From NCBI GenBank assembly GCA_003154055.1, contig PMCH01000363.1, positions 7,032-46,643 on the forward strand: a stretch of 39,612 nt of DNA. Reading direction: 5' to 3'. The stretch's first letter is position 1. Each line of letters starts with the position of its first letter. The notes under the pieces are model-generated. The model did not search any database. It saw only the letters and a list, made by a program, of their open reading frames with translations, and was not told where the DNA came from. The position numbers and the translations under genes were made by a program. This stretch comes from Acidobacteriaceae bacterium. Lineage in GTDB: Bacteria; Acidobacteriota; Terriglobia; Terriglobales; Acidobacteriaceae. This document shows positions 31,284 through 39,561 of this stretch, piece by piece.

Positions 31284-33035
31284 ATGGCAGAGACGCCAAA
31301 GTCGAACCGTCTTCGTTTCGGGGAGTTTGTAGCGAACCTGGCTAGCGGCGAACTCTTCAAACATGGTGTGAAGGCACCGCTGCAAGACAAGCCATTCCAG
31401 ATACTCGCTCTCCTACTATCGCGACCGAAGCAGCTGGTCTCGCGGCAAGAGATCATCCGGACAATCTGGCCAGACACTTTTGTCGAAGGAGACTTGTGTC
31501 TGAATGTGGCGATTCGGAGGCTGCGCGCCGCCTTGCACGACGACGCAGCCAACTCCCGCTTCATCGAAACTGTGGGAAGCCACGGATATCGCTTTGTCGG
31601 AACTGTGCACGGCATGCCCGCCCTAGCGACCCTGCCCTACGACCGGGATCGTCCGCGCCTTGCGGTATTTCCCTTGAAGACCTTTTCCGGATCGGAATCT
31701 GGTTCCTTCGGTCCTTGCATGACGGAGCAGTTGATCATTCAACTCCGACGAATGAATCCGGCGTTCGTCGTCATCACGCCTGAGTTCACCACCGAACGCG
31801 CTCACAAAGGAAGGAGCACGCTGTCACTGTGCCGTGATGTCTCAGCTGACTACGTGCTGGTAGGCGCGGTATCTGAAGCTGCCGGAGAGGTACGCGTTAC
31901 GGTCAGGCTCTTGGATTGCCACGCGCAAGCATGCGTCTGGGCGGAAAGCTATGTCGAGCAAGGCAACCATCTCTTTGCGAAACAGGAGGAAATCGGCCAC
32001 AAGATCGCCGGTTCGGTCATTCAATCGATCCCCATTGCGTTGCGTCCGTCGCACTTCGAGTCTGTGCCTCCGAATGCGCACGACAACTACCTGCACGGTT
32101 TCTATTACCTATCCAAGCTTACCGAGGCGGCGGTCGATCGGAGTATCCTCCTGTTCGAAGATGCGGTACGCGAATGCCCGCAGTTTGCGATGGCGTGGGC
32201 TGCGCTTGCTAATTCTCATTGTGCGCGGGCGAGGCTGGGAATTGTTCCTTCCCGCAAAGCATTCCCTGAGGTAAAACGCTGTGCCGAAAGGGCGCTGGCA
32301 ATCGAAGATCTGGCGGAGACCAGGACTGCCCTCGCTTACTATCACTTTCTCTATGAGCACGATTGGAATGCGGCCGAGGCCGGGTTCGTGCGCGCATTGG
32401 CGATCGATTCTGGTTGTCCGCTGGCGCTCGGCGGATATGCTCAGCTGCTGGCAGCAATCGGCAGGCATCAGGACGCGGTCGCAATGACGCATCGGGCCTG
32501 TGATCTGGATCCTTTTTCGGGCTATGCAGGGATCATGCTGGGGTGGGCCTTGTATTACGCTCAAGATTATGCAGGCGCGCGCTCCCAACTCAGGCATGCT
32601 ATGGAGCTTGATGCATCGTTATGGGTTGGTCACACCATCACAGGCATGGTCCTTGAGCGCATAGGGGAGTTGGATAAGGCGGTAGCTGAATTTCGGCTGG
32701 CGGCGGAACATTCGGATAACAGTTCTCTAGCCAAGGCACATTTGGCGTACGGCCTGGCACGGCACGGCGACAGGGCAGGCGCAACTGAAATCCTGAATTC
32801 GCTGTTGAAGCTCCGACAGAAGCGTTACTTCAGCCCATATTGGGTAGCAGTGATTCACGCGGCTCTAGATTCGGAGGCCCTGAAGTGGCTGGAGATCGCT
32901 CGCGAGGAACGCTGCAGCTGGTTTGTGTTTGCACGCGAAGACCCCAAATTCGCCGTTCTGCATTCCGATCCACGATTCCGGCAACTGGCGGAGGCGGCAA
33001 AATTCTCGGGTTCGGCTCAGCAGCTTCTGCACTAG
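31284..33035 (+). CDS. Winged-helix regulator with TolB-like and TPR domains
   Basis: 583 residues. The OmpR-type winged helix (about 8-105) has LQDKPFQILALLLSRPKQLVSRQEI, RRLRAALHDD and SHGYRFVG. A TolB-N-like domain (about 115-235; RLAVFPLKTFSGSES, SADYVLVGAVSEAAGEVRVTVRLLD) and six or more TPRs (about 260-560) follow. No transmembrane segment is seen, unlike CadC, so it is a soluble one-component regulator. It diverges from the hydrogenase cluster and is the best candidate for its local regulator; the signal sensed through the TPR part is unknown. The start is ATG 31284, as the upstream frame is not homologous. Confidence 0.85.
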   Translation: MAETPKSNRLRFGEFVANLASGELFKHGVKAPLQDKPFQILALLLSRPKQLVSRQEIIRTIWPDTFVEGDLCLNVAIRRLRAALHDDAANSRFIETVGSHGYRFVGTVHGMPALATLPYDRDRPRLAVFPLKTFSGSESGSFGPCMTEQLIIQLRRMNPAFVVITPEFTTERAHKGRSTLSLCRDVSADYVLVGAVSEAAGEVRVTVRLLDCHAQACVWAESYVEQGNHLFAKQEEIGHKIAGSVIQSIPIALRPSHFESVPPNAHDNYLHGFYYLSKLTEAAVDRSILLFEDAVRECPQFAMAWAALANSHCARARLGIVPSRKAFPEVKRCAERALAIEDLAETRTALAYYHFLYEHDWNAAEAGFVRALAIDSGCPLALGGYAQLLAAIGRHQDAVAMTHRACDLDPFSGYAGIMLGWALYYAQDYAGARSQLRHAMELDASLWVGHTITGMVLERIGELDKAVAEFRLAAEHSDNSSLAKAHLAYGLARHGDRAGATEILNSLLKLRQKRYFSPYWVAVIHAALDSEALKWLEIAREERCSWFVFAREDPKFAVLHSDPRFRQLAEAAKFSGSAQQLLH

Positions 33036-33067
33036 TCGTTGGCACGATGTCACGAATCGATTGACTT

Positions 33068-34360
33068 TTAGACGCAATACCAGTCTTCCCGCGTCAGCGG
33101 CAAACCGCTCCTCCCGTTCGATAGCTTGGCGAGCAGCGTCTGGTACACATTCAGACGACCACTCCGCAATCGGTGCACGGCGCCAGCCATGTAGAGACGC
33201 CATATCCGGTAGGTTGTATCATCCGTGATCCTTCGCGCCTCTTCTGAATGTGCCTCCAGTCGCTGCACCCACTGGTGAAGTGTCAAGGCATAGTGCTCGC
33301 GTAGGCTTTCCACATCTCTGACCTCAAAGCCACTCAGTTCCGCGGCCCGAATGGTAGCGTTGATCGGCACCAACTCGCTATCGGGAAAGACGTAGCGGTC
33401 GCTAAAGGACTGGTCCCGACGGTGGTAAGTGGCGGAATAGGAAATGCCGTGATTCAGGAATACCCCGCCCGACCGCAATAGTTCGTACGCTCGATTGAAG
33501 TATTCCGGCAGGGATGCTTCGCCCACGTGTTCAAACATCCCCACGCTGACAATCTTGTCATACAACTGACCATGCTCAATGTCACGGTAATCTGAAACCT
33601 CCACGCGGCAGCGGTCAGTCAGGCCTGCTTCGTGCAGGCGTTGCCGGGCTAATTCCGCCTGCGGCACACTCAGAGTGATTCCTACCGCTTCCACGCCATA
33701 GTGAGCGGCGGCGTGCATGATTAATCCGCCCCAGCCGCAACCAATGTCCAAGAGACGTTCGCCACGGCGGAGCCGCAGTTTTCTGCAGATGTAATCCAGC
33801 TTGCGCTCCTGGGCCGAATCCAGATCTTCTTCCGGCGTGGAAAAGTACGCGCAGGAGTACACCATCCGCCGATCTAGCCAGAGCGCGTAGAACTCGGCCG
33901 GAAGGTCGTAGTGATAAGTGACGGCTTGCCGATCACGATCTCGAGAATGAACGGAGCCGCTGAAATTAGCTGGTCGCCGGTTCTTATGAGCACCGCTGTT
34001 CTCCGGCAACTTCTGCAATCGTTCAGCAAGATCAAGACTCTTCCCCAGGCTGCCTTCCTGCTCAAGCAGATAATCTGCGAACTCGAAGGCTGCTTCAATG
34101 TCACCCTCGATGTCGAAGTCGTTGTAGATGTAAGCTTCTCCCAGTGTGAGTTCACTGGGCCGAGAACACATCGTACGCAGAGCTCCCGGATGCTTGAGGA
34201 CCAACGTGAAATGCGGTCGCTGTACCGCTCCCCAAGTTGTGCCATCACACAACCGAACCTGAAAATCTCGCTTGGGATAGTCTGCCAGTAGAGCGTCCAG
34301 GAACTCGGCGTCGGCCAGGGAAGATGTCTTTCCGAACAGAGACTTCGCCAATGCTGCCAT
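33068..34360 (-). CDS. cfa: Cyclopropane-fatty-acyl-phospholipid synthase
   Basis: 430 residues. An N-terminal lipid-binding part (about 1-140) is followed by an S-adenosylmethionine methyltransferase domain with LLDIGCGWGGLIMHAAAHYG and VSVGMFEHVGE. YHYDLPAEFYALWLD and the C-terminal DRYVFPDSELVP and WYLR-like regions are typical of Cfa. It methylenates unsaturated acyl chains of membrane phospholipids using SAM, a common response to acid, solvent or stationary-phase stress. The start is ATG 34360 with GGAGG upstream. It converges on the regulator gene with a 32-base gap. Confidence 0.92.
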   Translation of the reverse strand: MAALAKSLFGKTSSLADAEFLDALLADYPKRDFQVRLCDGTTWGAVQRPHFTLVLKHPGALRTMCSRPSELTLGEAYIYNDFDIEGDIEAAFEFADYLLEQEGSLGKSLDLAERLQKLPENSGAHKNRRPANFSGSVHSRDRDRQAVTYHYDLPAEFYALWLDRRMVYSCAYFSTPEEDLDSAQERKLDYICRKLRLRRGERLLDIGCGWGGLIMHAAAHYGVEAVGITLSVPQAELARQRLHEAGLTDRCRVEVSDYRDIEHGQLYDKIVSVGMFEHVGEASLPEYFNRAYELLRSGGVFLNHGISYSATYHRRDQSFSDRYVFPDSELVPINATIRAAELSGFEVRDVESLREHYALTLHQWVQRLEAHSEEARRITDDTTYRIWRLYMAGAVHRLRSGRLNVYQTLLAKLSNGRSGLPLTREDWYCV

Positions 34361-34470
34361 GCGCACCTCCAGGCACTTATGCGGTTCGCGCCTTCGCCGA
34401 CAATCCAGCGTACCTTGCTTCCAGCAATCCAAAACGTACGCGGACCGTTCGGGCACGTCCATTTTCCAAT

Positions 34471-34635
34471 CTATTGCAGCGTGCTGGCCACGCTCGAGAA
34501 TGCATTGTTGGCGTTTCCGCCGATCAGCCTTACGGTGCCAACCACGAGCACCAGGATCACTGCCAGCATTACTGCGTATTCAGCGATGTCTTGCCCTTCT
34601 TCCGCGGTCCAGAACCAGCGTTCAGAATTAGTCAT
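34471..34635 (-). CDS. Flp/Fap-type pilin (orphan)
   Basis: 54 residues. The segment EEGQDIAEYAVMLAVILVLVVGTVRLIGG is the Flp-pilin signature: a Glu-rich processing site followed by a hydrophobic helix, then a short tail (NANNAFSSVASTLQ). Flp pilins are cleaved by a TadV/CpaA-type prepilin peptidase and assembled by the Tad machinery. None of the tad/cpa genes are in the window. GGGAGA precedes ATG 34635. The 214 bp upstream (34636-34849) contain no gene. Confidence 0.82.
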   Translation of the reverse strand: MTNSERWFWTAEEGQDIAEYAVMLAVILVLVVGTVRLIGGNANNAFSSVASTLQ

Positions 34636-34915
34636 ACGTTCTCCCAGCGACAAGTTGGTTGCGCCCCTAAGTTACTGTCGTAGAGTCCGTCGCCACTGAA
34701 GTACTCCGGCACTGAGGACTCGTTTCGTATTGGTCCACGCTCTTCCGCAGAGTTGCAGATCAACTGTCGAGAAGAGCGTTCGAAAAGGACCCACCGCGCG
34801 AAAGCATTTAGGATGACCTCCACTCATCGAGGTACTTTGAACCTCTCACTCAAGCCGCGGTTCCGATCTTCTTGGCAGCTTTGGGAAGCTCAAATTTCAA
34901 TACTCCTGCCTGCAA

Positions 34916-35368
34916 TTAGACGACTGCGAGATCCGGCGTCACGTCCGTTGCGAGGTCGATCAGCTGCAGGATCTGATCGGGATACCAATCGATGTGCTCG
35001 AGTTTGCCTCCCTCAGTTTCGGTTGTATTCACCTGCTTCCTACCTAGAATCGTGATGCGTCGCGGCTCAAGGCCGACTCTAAGCTCATTCTCTTCAAAGC
35101 CGAAGACGTTAGCTCGAACACTGATCCGATCGTCTGATTCCAGCATGGAAACGGGGACTGGGCGCAGCAGCTCTGATTCTGCCCGGAACCAGTCTTCCCA
35201 GTCGTGACCGTGTTCACTGCCACGCGCCTCAAACAGCTCGTAGGCGCGGCGCACGATCGCAAGCTGTACCTCTTGCATCTCCCAGTGGAGATCCTCGATG
35301 TTGCGCAAATTTAACGATGTGCTGGCTGGGCCAGATTGCTGTGGTTGGAACGCCCTTGTGGACTTCAT
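34916..35368 (-). CDS. DUF2934-Hsp20 fusion protein with premature in-frame stop
   Basis: 150 residues up to the TAA at 34916-34918. Residues about 27-70 match DUF2934 (IVRRAYELFEARGSEHGHDW...FRAESEL). About 75-150 match an alpha-crystallin small-heat-shock domain (VSMLESDDRISVRANVFGFEENELRV...ITILGRK). The protein stops before the last core strand. Past the stop, the same frame continues for 21 codons to a TGA at 34850-34852 and encodes LQAGVLKFELPKAAKKIG, which is the missing GVLxxxLPK strand. So a nonsense change, a sequencing error, or read-through is likely. AGGAGG precedes ATG 35368. An intact version would be a holdase chaperone. Confidence 0.8.
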   Translation of the reverse strand: MKSTRAFQPQQSGPASTSLNLRNIEDLHWEMQEVQLAIVRRAYELFEARGSEHGHDWEDWFRAESELLRPVPVSMLESDDRISVRANVFGFEENELRVGLEPRRITILGRKQVNTTETEGGKLEHIDWYPDQILQLIDLATDVTPDLAVV

Positions 35369-35601
35369 AACATCCTCCTTCGGATGTCGCAGAAGGAGCA
35401 ACGCTCGGCCTTTAGTCGCTGGCACAGGCCAGGGCACCCTATGAGAGACGGGGCGCGCTCAAACCGGCCCCAAACAAACTTTTCTCACCGTTCCTACTTC
35501 GCCGAGACTGTAAGAATCAACACAGCGAAGACTACCAAGACGAAACTTACGACAAGAGAAAGTAGGTTGTGGAACGGATGTGCGTGGAAGAAGCTATCGC
35601 C

Positions 35602-35629
35602 GGACCTCCTAAAATGCATTAGGAGGTTC
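35602..35629 (+). promoter_or_regulatory. Hairpin that would sequester a Shine-Dalgarno sequence
   Basis: An 11-bp stem: GGACCTCCTAA (35602-35612) against TTAGGAGGTTC (35619-35629), with one G:T pair and loop AATGCA. The 3' arm contains AGGAGGT directly before ATG 35630. It could block translation of the small frame that follows, but the spacing to the ATG is short. It lies in the 470-bp gap (35369-35838) between two minus-strand genes. Confidence 0.3.
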
Positions 35630-35794
35630 ATGATCAACCTCCTGCGACGATCAGGCAGCAGACTCGTTTTCAATCTCTGGCCTGCAGTTCCCTACCTTTT
35701 ATTAAACACTTTTCGATCCGATGTTGCAGTGATCTCGGCGATTTTGTTCCTCGCACCCGCGTCAGGTGTTTGTAGTGTCACATCTGATCCTTGA
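35630..35794 (+). CDS. Possible 54-residue small membrane protein
   Basis: Reads MINLLRRSGSRLVFNLWPAV at the start, with two weak hydrophobic stretches (FNLWPAVPYLLLNTF and VAVISAILFLAPASGV). AGGAGG lies 3 bases before the ATG, inside a hairpin stem. There is no family match, and it may be non-coding. It is listed because of the hairpin and ribosome-site arrangement. Confidence 0.25.
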   Translation: MINLLRRSGSRLVFNLWPAVPYLLLNTFRSDVAVISAILFLAPASGVCSVTSDP

Positions 35795-35838
35795 TGGTAC
35801 GGCTCACCCGCCTAACGCCTTTCCCAGAGTTCTCCGGC

Positions 35839-36330
35839 CTACCAAGTGAGCCCGCCCGAGGGAGGCGGCCATTTCCCGAGCAGTTGTCTCAATATGACGA
35901 CCTGTCCGCTGTGGTAGCTGGTGTGGGAGGCGATGCTATGAAACACTCGCAAACGGCTCGTTTTGCCAATCTTTCCGAGGAGATCTCCCTCACGAGATCT
36001 ACTCTTCAGCTGGTCGAGGCCCACGCGAAAATCCCGAACCGCACGTTTCCATTCTTGGGGGCTTGCCGGGCCTAGATCGCTTGGCCAACTGCCCGCCGCA
36101 TGTTTGGGAACAGCAGGGTCTTGGCCGTTGAGCCACCGCAACACCCAGTTCTGCCAGTAGCTGGTGTGCGCCAGCAGCTGGAAAATGGAATGCAGAGCTC
36201 CGGGCGGTCGCATAGCAGCGGTTTTCCAGTCCAGCCCGTCGAAAACACATTGCGTCCCTGCATGCGCACCCTGTCCTGATAAAGCGTGCCCGACGATTTG
36301 GCTGAGGACTTTATCATTGTTGCCCTTCAT
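35839..36330 (-). CDS. DinB-family protein (putative metal-dependent four-helix bundle)
   Basis: 163 residues. LLAHTSYWQNWVLRWLNG (about 52-69) and HSIASHTSYHSGQVVILRQLLG (about 131-152) contain the His positions expected for the DinB/YfiT-like metal site, in four predicted helices. Bacterial members include thiol S-transferases and many uncharacterised proteins, so the reaction cannot be named. The ATG at 36330 has AAGGAGG upstream. The gene stands alone on the minus strand; the 219 bp to the next plus-strand gene hold nothing recognised. Confidence 0.8.
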   Translation of the reverse strand: MKGNNDKVLSQIVGHALSGQGAHAGTQCVFDGLDWKTAAMRPPGALHSIFQLLAHTSYWQNWVLRWLNGQDPAVPKHAAGSWPSDLGPASPQEWKRAVRDFRVGLDQLKSRSREGDLLGKIGKTSRLRVFHSIASHTSYHSGQVVILRQLLGKWPPPSGGLTW

Positions 36331-36549
36331 GGCCCGCCTCCTTTTGGCATTTCGGTCAACAAGACCCGTGCACCCGGATTGGGTCTTATATTCTTTCAGG
36401 AAGACAAAATCAGTAATGGCAGCCGCAAACTGTGAAAGAGTTGCGAAATTTGCCCGTACTGGCTGCGATCTCCCGCAGTCCCGAAATGGAACCCAGTGTC
36501 ACTGACTTTTCGGTTGTGGGCGGAGGAACATGGTCGGCGGGAGGTTACT

Positions 36550-36942
36550 ATGTTTCAACGATTTGCCGCTGGTACTGCCATCGCTTCGATTCCCATTGCT
36601 ATCGCTGCCCTCATCTTGGGCTTCACACCGAGTCTGACGTTCGAGAAGATCTATCCCCTCACCATTTTCTGGTGTTGCGCACCGCTGGCGTGGGGAGTCT
36701 GGGCGCTGCTGACACCCTCGGCATGGATGCCGAAACGACTGCCGCTTTGGGGAGCACTTCTAGGACTCTTCGCGGGATCGATGGCGGCTTTCGTGCTGAA
36801 CCTGCCTTCTCGGTTTCTAGGAGGACCAACGCCGATCCTGGTGCGCGTGGTGGCGGTTCTGGTCATGACGTTGTTCTATTACATGATGTGGATGCTGGTG
36901 CGCGGAGCTTGCCGATGGCTGACAGGCGCAACCTCCGCATGA
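36550..36942 (+). CDS. Small four-helix integral membrane protein, unknown function
   Basis: 130 residues. Four hydrophobic segments: FAAGTAIASIPIAIAALILG (about 4-23), PLTIFWCCAPLAWGVWALL (about 36-54), LWGALLGLFAGSMAAFVLNL (about 66-85), and ILVRVVAVLVMTLFYYMMWML (about 96-116). GGGAGG precedes ATG 36550. No family is recognised. It begins a plus-strand series with the dCache sensor (146 bases downstream), but shared transcription is uncertain. Confidence 0.7.
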   Translation: MFQRFAAGTAIASIPIAIAALILGFTPSLTFEKIYPLTIFWCCAPLAWGVWALLTPSAWMPKRLPLWGALLGLFAGSMAAFVLNLPSRFLGGPTPILVRVVAVLVMTLFYYMMWMLVRGACRWLTGATSA

Positions 36943-37088
36943 CGTCTCTGCCACTGTGCGGTGAATCACAGACAAGGAGGACGTGTGATCGCTAGCCTAG
37001 GACTGTAAACACCGTGCCCGAGCTCGGGCCGACCGCAGGCCTGATCGGTGTTGTGGCGACCGCCGGGCCACACAAGAGGAGGTGTCTC

Positions 37089-38219
37089 ATGCCTCTCGAT
37101 CCTCTGGAATCCCGTCCTTCCCTCCAAAAACTCCTTGCAGGACTCATGCTGATTCTCGTTCCCGTGACGGTTTTTGGCTTCTATGTTGCGTTGCAGGGGG
37201 ATAGCTATGTTCGCCACGTGAGTGGAGACCATTTCCGTACCCTCACTCGAATATCAGCAGAGACCACCTCCCGCTTCGTGGGAGAGTTCGTGAAAGATGT
37301 GGGCGCGATCGCAAACAGCCCCAGCGTTGTGCAGGCCGTCACTTCCGCGAATCGGCCTTACGAACACCTCAGCGAAGAAGCGGTTCGCAGCAAAGTGGAC
37401 GCGATCGAAAATAAATGGAATACGTCGGAGGCCGATGCCCTGTCTCGGGGTATTCTGACCTCCGATCTGACGCGCGAATTGCGCCGGGCGCGCGAGTTGA
37501 ATGCAAAACTGCTGAAGATCACCGTGGTTGACATCAGCGGGGCAACCGTCGCCGCAACCGACAAACCGTTGCATTACTTCCAGACCGACCGCGAGTACTG
37601 GCGTTTGCTCTACTCACAGGAACAGGGCGCCATCCACGTATCGGACGTGCGCTACGACGAGCAGAACCGCCTGTACTATGTCAGCGTCGCCTATCCGATT
37701 CTGCAGGAAGGCACGGGGCGGTTCATTGGTGCGGTCACGGCGCTGGTAGACCTGTCGCCACTGTTCGCACAATTGAATGGGCATCAGATCGGGCGCACGG
37801 GACGTCTGTTCCTAGTGCGCGACGACGGGGTGGTGATCCAGGCTCCGAGCGTGACTCCCGGCATGAAAATCAAATCCGAGGAATTTGCCGCGATCCGGGA
37901 CGCGCTGGGAACGCTACGAGGTCGGGAAGTGGGATATATCTACGCTACCCTACCCAAGGGCGAATTGTACTTGATCGGTTTCGCCGATACCGGGCTGCGA
38001 GAGGCCTATCCCAATCTGCCCTGGATTGTGCTGGCAAGCCAGGAGGATCGGGAGGTGGTTGGCCCCGTTCGAGGAATGGCTGGTTTCGCGTTGTTGATGT
38101 TGATCCTGGCGCTGTTGATGATGACGCTGCTCGGTGCGTACGTGTTCCTGCATCGCAAGCAGAAACTGGAGGACATCGAGACACCACCGGAAGACAACCA
38201 GCGCCCGGCAGCGCCGTAA
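37089..38219 (+). CDS. dCache-type extracellular sensor protein without output domain
   Basis: 376 residues. An N-terminal transmembrane helix (about 14-36; LLAGLMLILVPVTVFGFYVAL) and a C-terminal one (about 322-347; GFALLMLILALLMMTLLGAYVFL) flank a periplasmic domain of about 285 residues with tandem-PAS (dCache) features: LLKITVVDISGATVAATDKP, YFQTDREYWRLLY, SVAYPILQEGTGRFIGAVTALVDL. The cytoplasmic tail is only about 27 residues, with no HAMP, kinase, GGDEF or methyl-accepting part. AGAGGAGG precedes ATG 37089. It must signal through a partner, or it acts as a ligand-binding decoy or co-receptor. The ligand is unknown; dCache domains often bind amino acids or small carboxylates. Confidence 0.85.
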   Translation: MPLDPLESRPSLQKLLAGLMLILVPVTVFGFYVALQGDSYVRHVSGDHFRTLTRISAETTSRFVGEFVKDVGAIANSPSVVQAVTSANRPYEHLSEEAVRSKVDAIENKWNTSEADALSRGILTSDLTRELRRARELNAKLLKITVVDISGATVAATDKPLHYFQTDREYWRLLYSQEQGAIHVSDVRYDEQNRLYYVSVAYPILQEGTGRFIGAVTALVDLSPLFAQLNGHQIGRTGRLFLVRDDGVVIQAPSVTPGMKIKSEEFAAIRDALGTLRGREVGYIYATLPKGELYLIGFADTGLREAYPNLPWIVLASQEDREVVGPVRGMAGFALLMLILALLMMTLLGAYVFLHRKQKLEDIETPPEDNQRPAAP

Positions 38220-38305
38220 GGCGGCCCAGCGCGGGTAGTCGGGTGTCGTGCGATGGTGAGGGAAGAAAGGCAGAGTGGGGTCTGTTGCTTAGGGAGAGGA
38301 TTCCT

Positions 38306-38887
38306 ATGCTGGTCGCGTCTGAATTAAAAGCAGGGATGGTCATCCGAATGGAGGGCCAGATTTACAGAGTTCTCGAAGTGGAGAGCCGGGCGGGAGCGGC
38401 GAAACTGGGCGGTGTTGTCAAGGCCAAGCTGAGTAACGTGCGGAGCGGCCGGATATGGGAGCCGCACCTCCGCCCGCAGGAACGAGTGGAAGAGCTGCAG
38501 GTGGAGCGGCAACTGATGGAATTCCTGTTTCGTCAGGGGAGCACCTGTACATTTATGAACCCCAACACCTGCGAACAGATTGAGGTATCAAGCGAGATTC
38601 TGGGGCCGGCCGAGCAATTTCTTCAGGCCGGGATGCAAATGCCGGTGGAGTTCTTCGAAGGCGTCCCCATCAGCGCCGTTCTGCCGGACATCATGGAGGC
38701 TCGGGTTGCGGACACGGCGCCGGCCGCGCGTTCGCAACAAGACAGCGCCTGGAAAGAAGCCAGACTCGACAATGGTCTCGTGATCCGCGTTCCGCTCTTC
38801 ATTGCTCCCGGGGAAAGTGTCCGGGTTGATCTGCGCACTGGCCAGTACGTGGAACGGGCGCACCCGGATCGAAAACGGATCGCATAA
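38306..38887 (+). CDS. Elongation factor P paralogue
   Basis: 193 residues with the three-domain EF-P layout: KOW-like domain 1 (1-63; ASELKAGMVIRMEGQIYRVLEV), OB domain 2 (FMNPNTCEQIEVSSEILG) and OB domain 3 (DNGLVIRVPLFIAPGESVRVDLRTGQYVER). The loop that carries the modified Lys in E. coli EF-P (K34) reads RAGAAKLGGVV, so a Lys (K33) is kept but its surroundings differ. EF-P relieves ribosome stalling at polyproline. Its presence in an accessory island suggests a second copy next to a core efp. GGGAGAGGA precedes ATG 38306. The adenosine-specific-kinase family gene follows after 36 bases. Confidence 0.86.
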   Translation: MLVASELKAGMVIRMEGQIYRVLEVESRAGAAKLGGVVKAKLSNVRSGRIWEPHLRPQERVEELQVERQLMEFLFRQGSTCTFMNPNTCEQIEVSSEILGPAEQFLQAGMQMPVEFFEGVPISAVLPDIMEARVADTAPAARSQQDSAWKEARLDNGLVIRVPLFIAPGESVRVDLRTGQYVERAHPDRKRIA

Positions 38888-38923
38888 CACCTTGCTCCGT
38901 CGAGCGCGGGGCGGAGGAGAGCT

Positions 38924-39409
38924 ATGCTCGAAATGACGGCTATTCGCATGGAGTTTCCGGCCGATGCCAACATCATCGTCGGCCAGTCGCACTTTATCAA
39001 AACGGTGGAAGACCTCTATGAAGCGGTCGCGACCACGGTGCCGCAGGCCAAGTTCGGTCTGGCGTTCAATGAAAGCTCCGGGGCATGCCTGACGCGGTCG
39101 GAAGGAAATGACCAGGCGCTGCGGGAGACTGCCGTACGCAATGCCCAGGCAATCGGTTCGGGTCACACGTTTGTGGTCGTGATCCAGGACGCCTACCCCA
39201 TCAATGTACTGAACGCAATCCGAAATGTTCCCGAGGTTTGCACGATTTTTTGTGCGACCGCCAACCCGGTCGAGATCGTCGTGGCCCGGAGTGAGCAAGG
39301 TCAGGGGGTGCTAGGGGTGATCGACGGCAGTTCTCCGAAGGGCGTGGAGGGGCCCACCGACGTTGCTTGGCGTCACGACCTACTGCGCAAGATCGGCTAC
39401 AAACGATAA
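38924..39409 (+). CDS. Adenosine-specific kinase family protein (PF04008 type)
   Basis: 161 residues covering the whole small family. ANIIVGQSHFIKTVEDLYEAV (about 15-35), KFGLAFNESSGACLTRSEGN (about 43-62), AQAIGSGHTFVVVIQDAYPINVLNAI, EVCTIFCATANPVEIVVA and GVLGVIDGSSPKGVEG are its conserved segments. The family is best known from archaea, where an adenosine-specific kinase activity has been assigned; its bacterial role is unclear. GGAGGAG precedes ATG 38924. The gene is last in the island and probably shares a transcript with the EF-P paralogue. The 152 bp between its stop and the right repeat have no gene and no clear terminator. Confidence 0.85.
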   Translation: MLEMTAIRMEFPADANIIVGQSHFIKTVEDLYEAVATTVPQAKFGLAFNESSGACLTRSEGNDQALRETAVRNAQAIGSGHTFVVVIQDAYPINVLNAIRNVPEVCTIFCATANPVEIVVARSEQGQGVLGVIDGSSPKGVEGPTDVAWRHDLLRKIGYKR

Positions 39410-39561
39410 GGCCGCACACCCGTTGCAACCTGATCCTGAAGCATGGCGCAAGCCTCGCTGACTTTCGGTCATTGCCTCGAGCGGCCGCTAAAAGAATCGC
39501 CTCGTATTCCTGAGACGCGAGAGTCTATATGGTCTGTCCGTTCTTTTCTGTCTATGTAGGT

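Larger units (their letters stand above)
20746..39561. mobile_element. Putative tRNA-Glu genomic island (18.8 kb) carrying the Mvh-Hdr hydrogenase cluster
   Basis: The segment lies between an intact tRNA-Glu and a perfect 51-bp duplication of its 3' end. It carries accessory metabolism and stress genes and no obvious core genes. No integrase, transposase, relaxase or excisionase gene was recognised, so it would be non-autonomous, decayed, or part of a larger element beyond the window. Base composition is not visibly different from the left half by eye. The repeat is seen directly; calling the segment an island is inference. Confidence 0.6.

Noticed and set aside
20746..39561. Search for integrase, transposase, relaxase or toxin-antitoxin genes in the island
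   Set aside because: No open frame shows the expected motifs; the 66-residue gene at 21196 is too short and lacks any recombinase feature.
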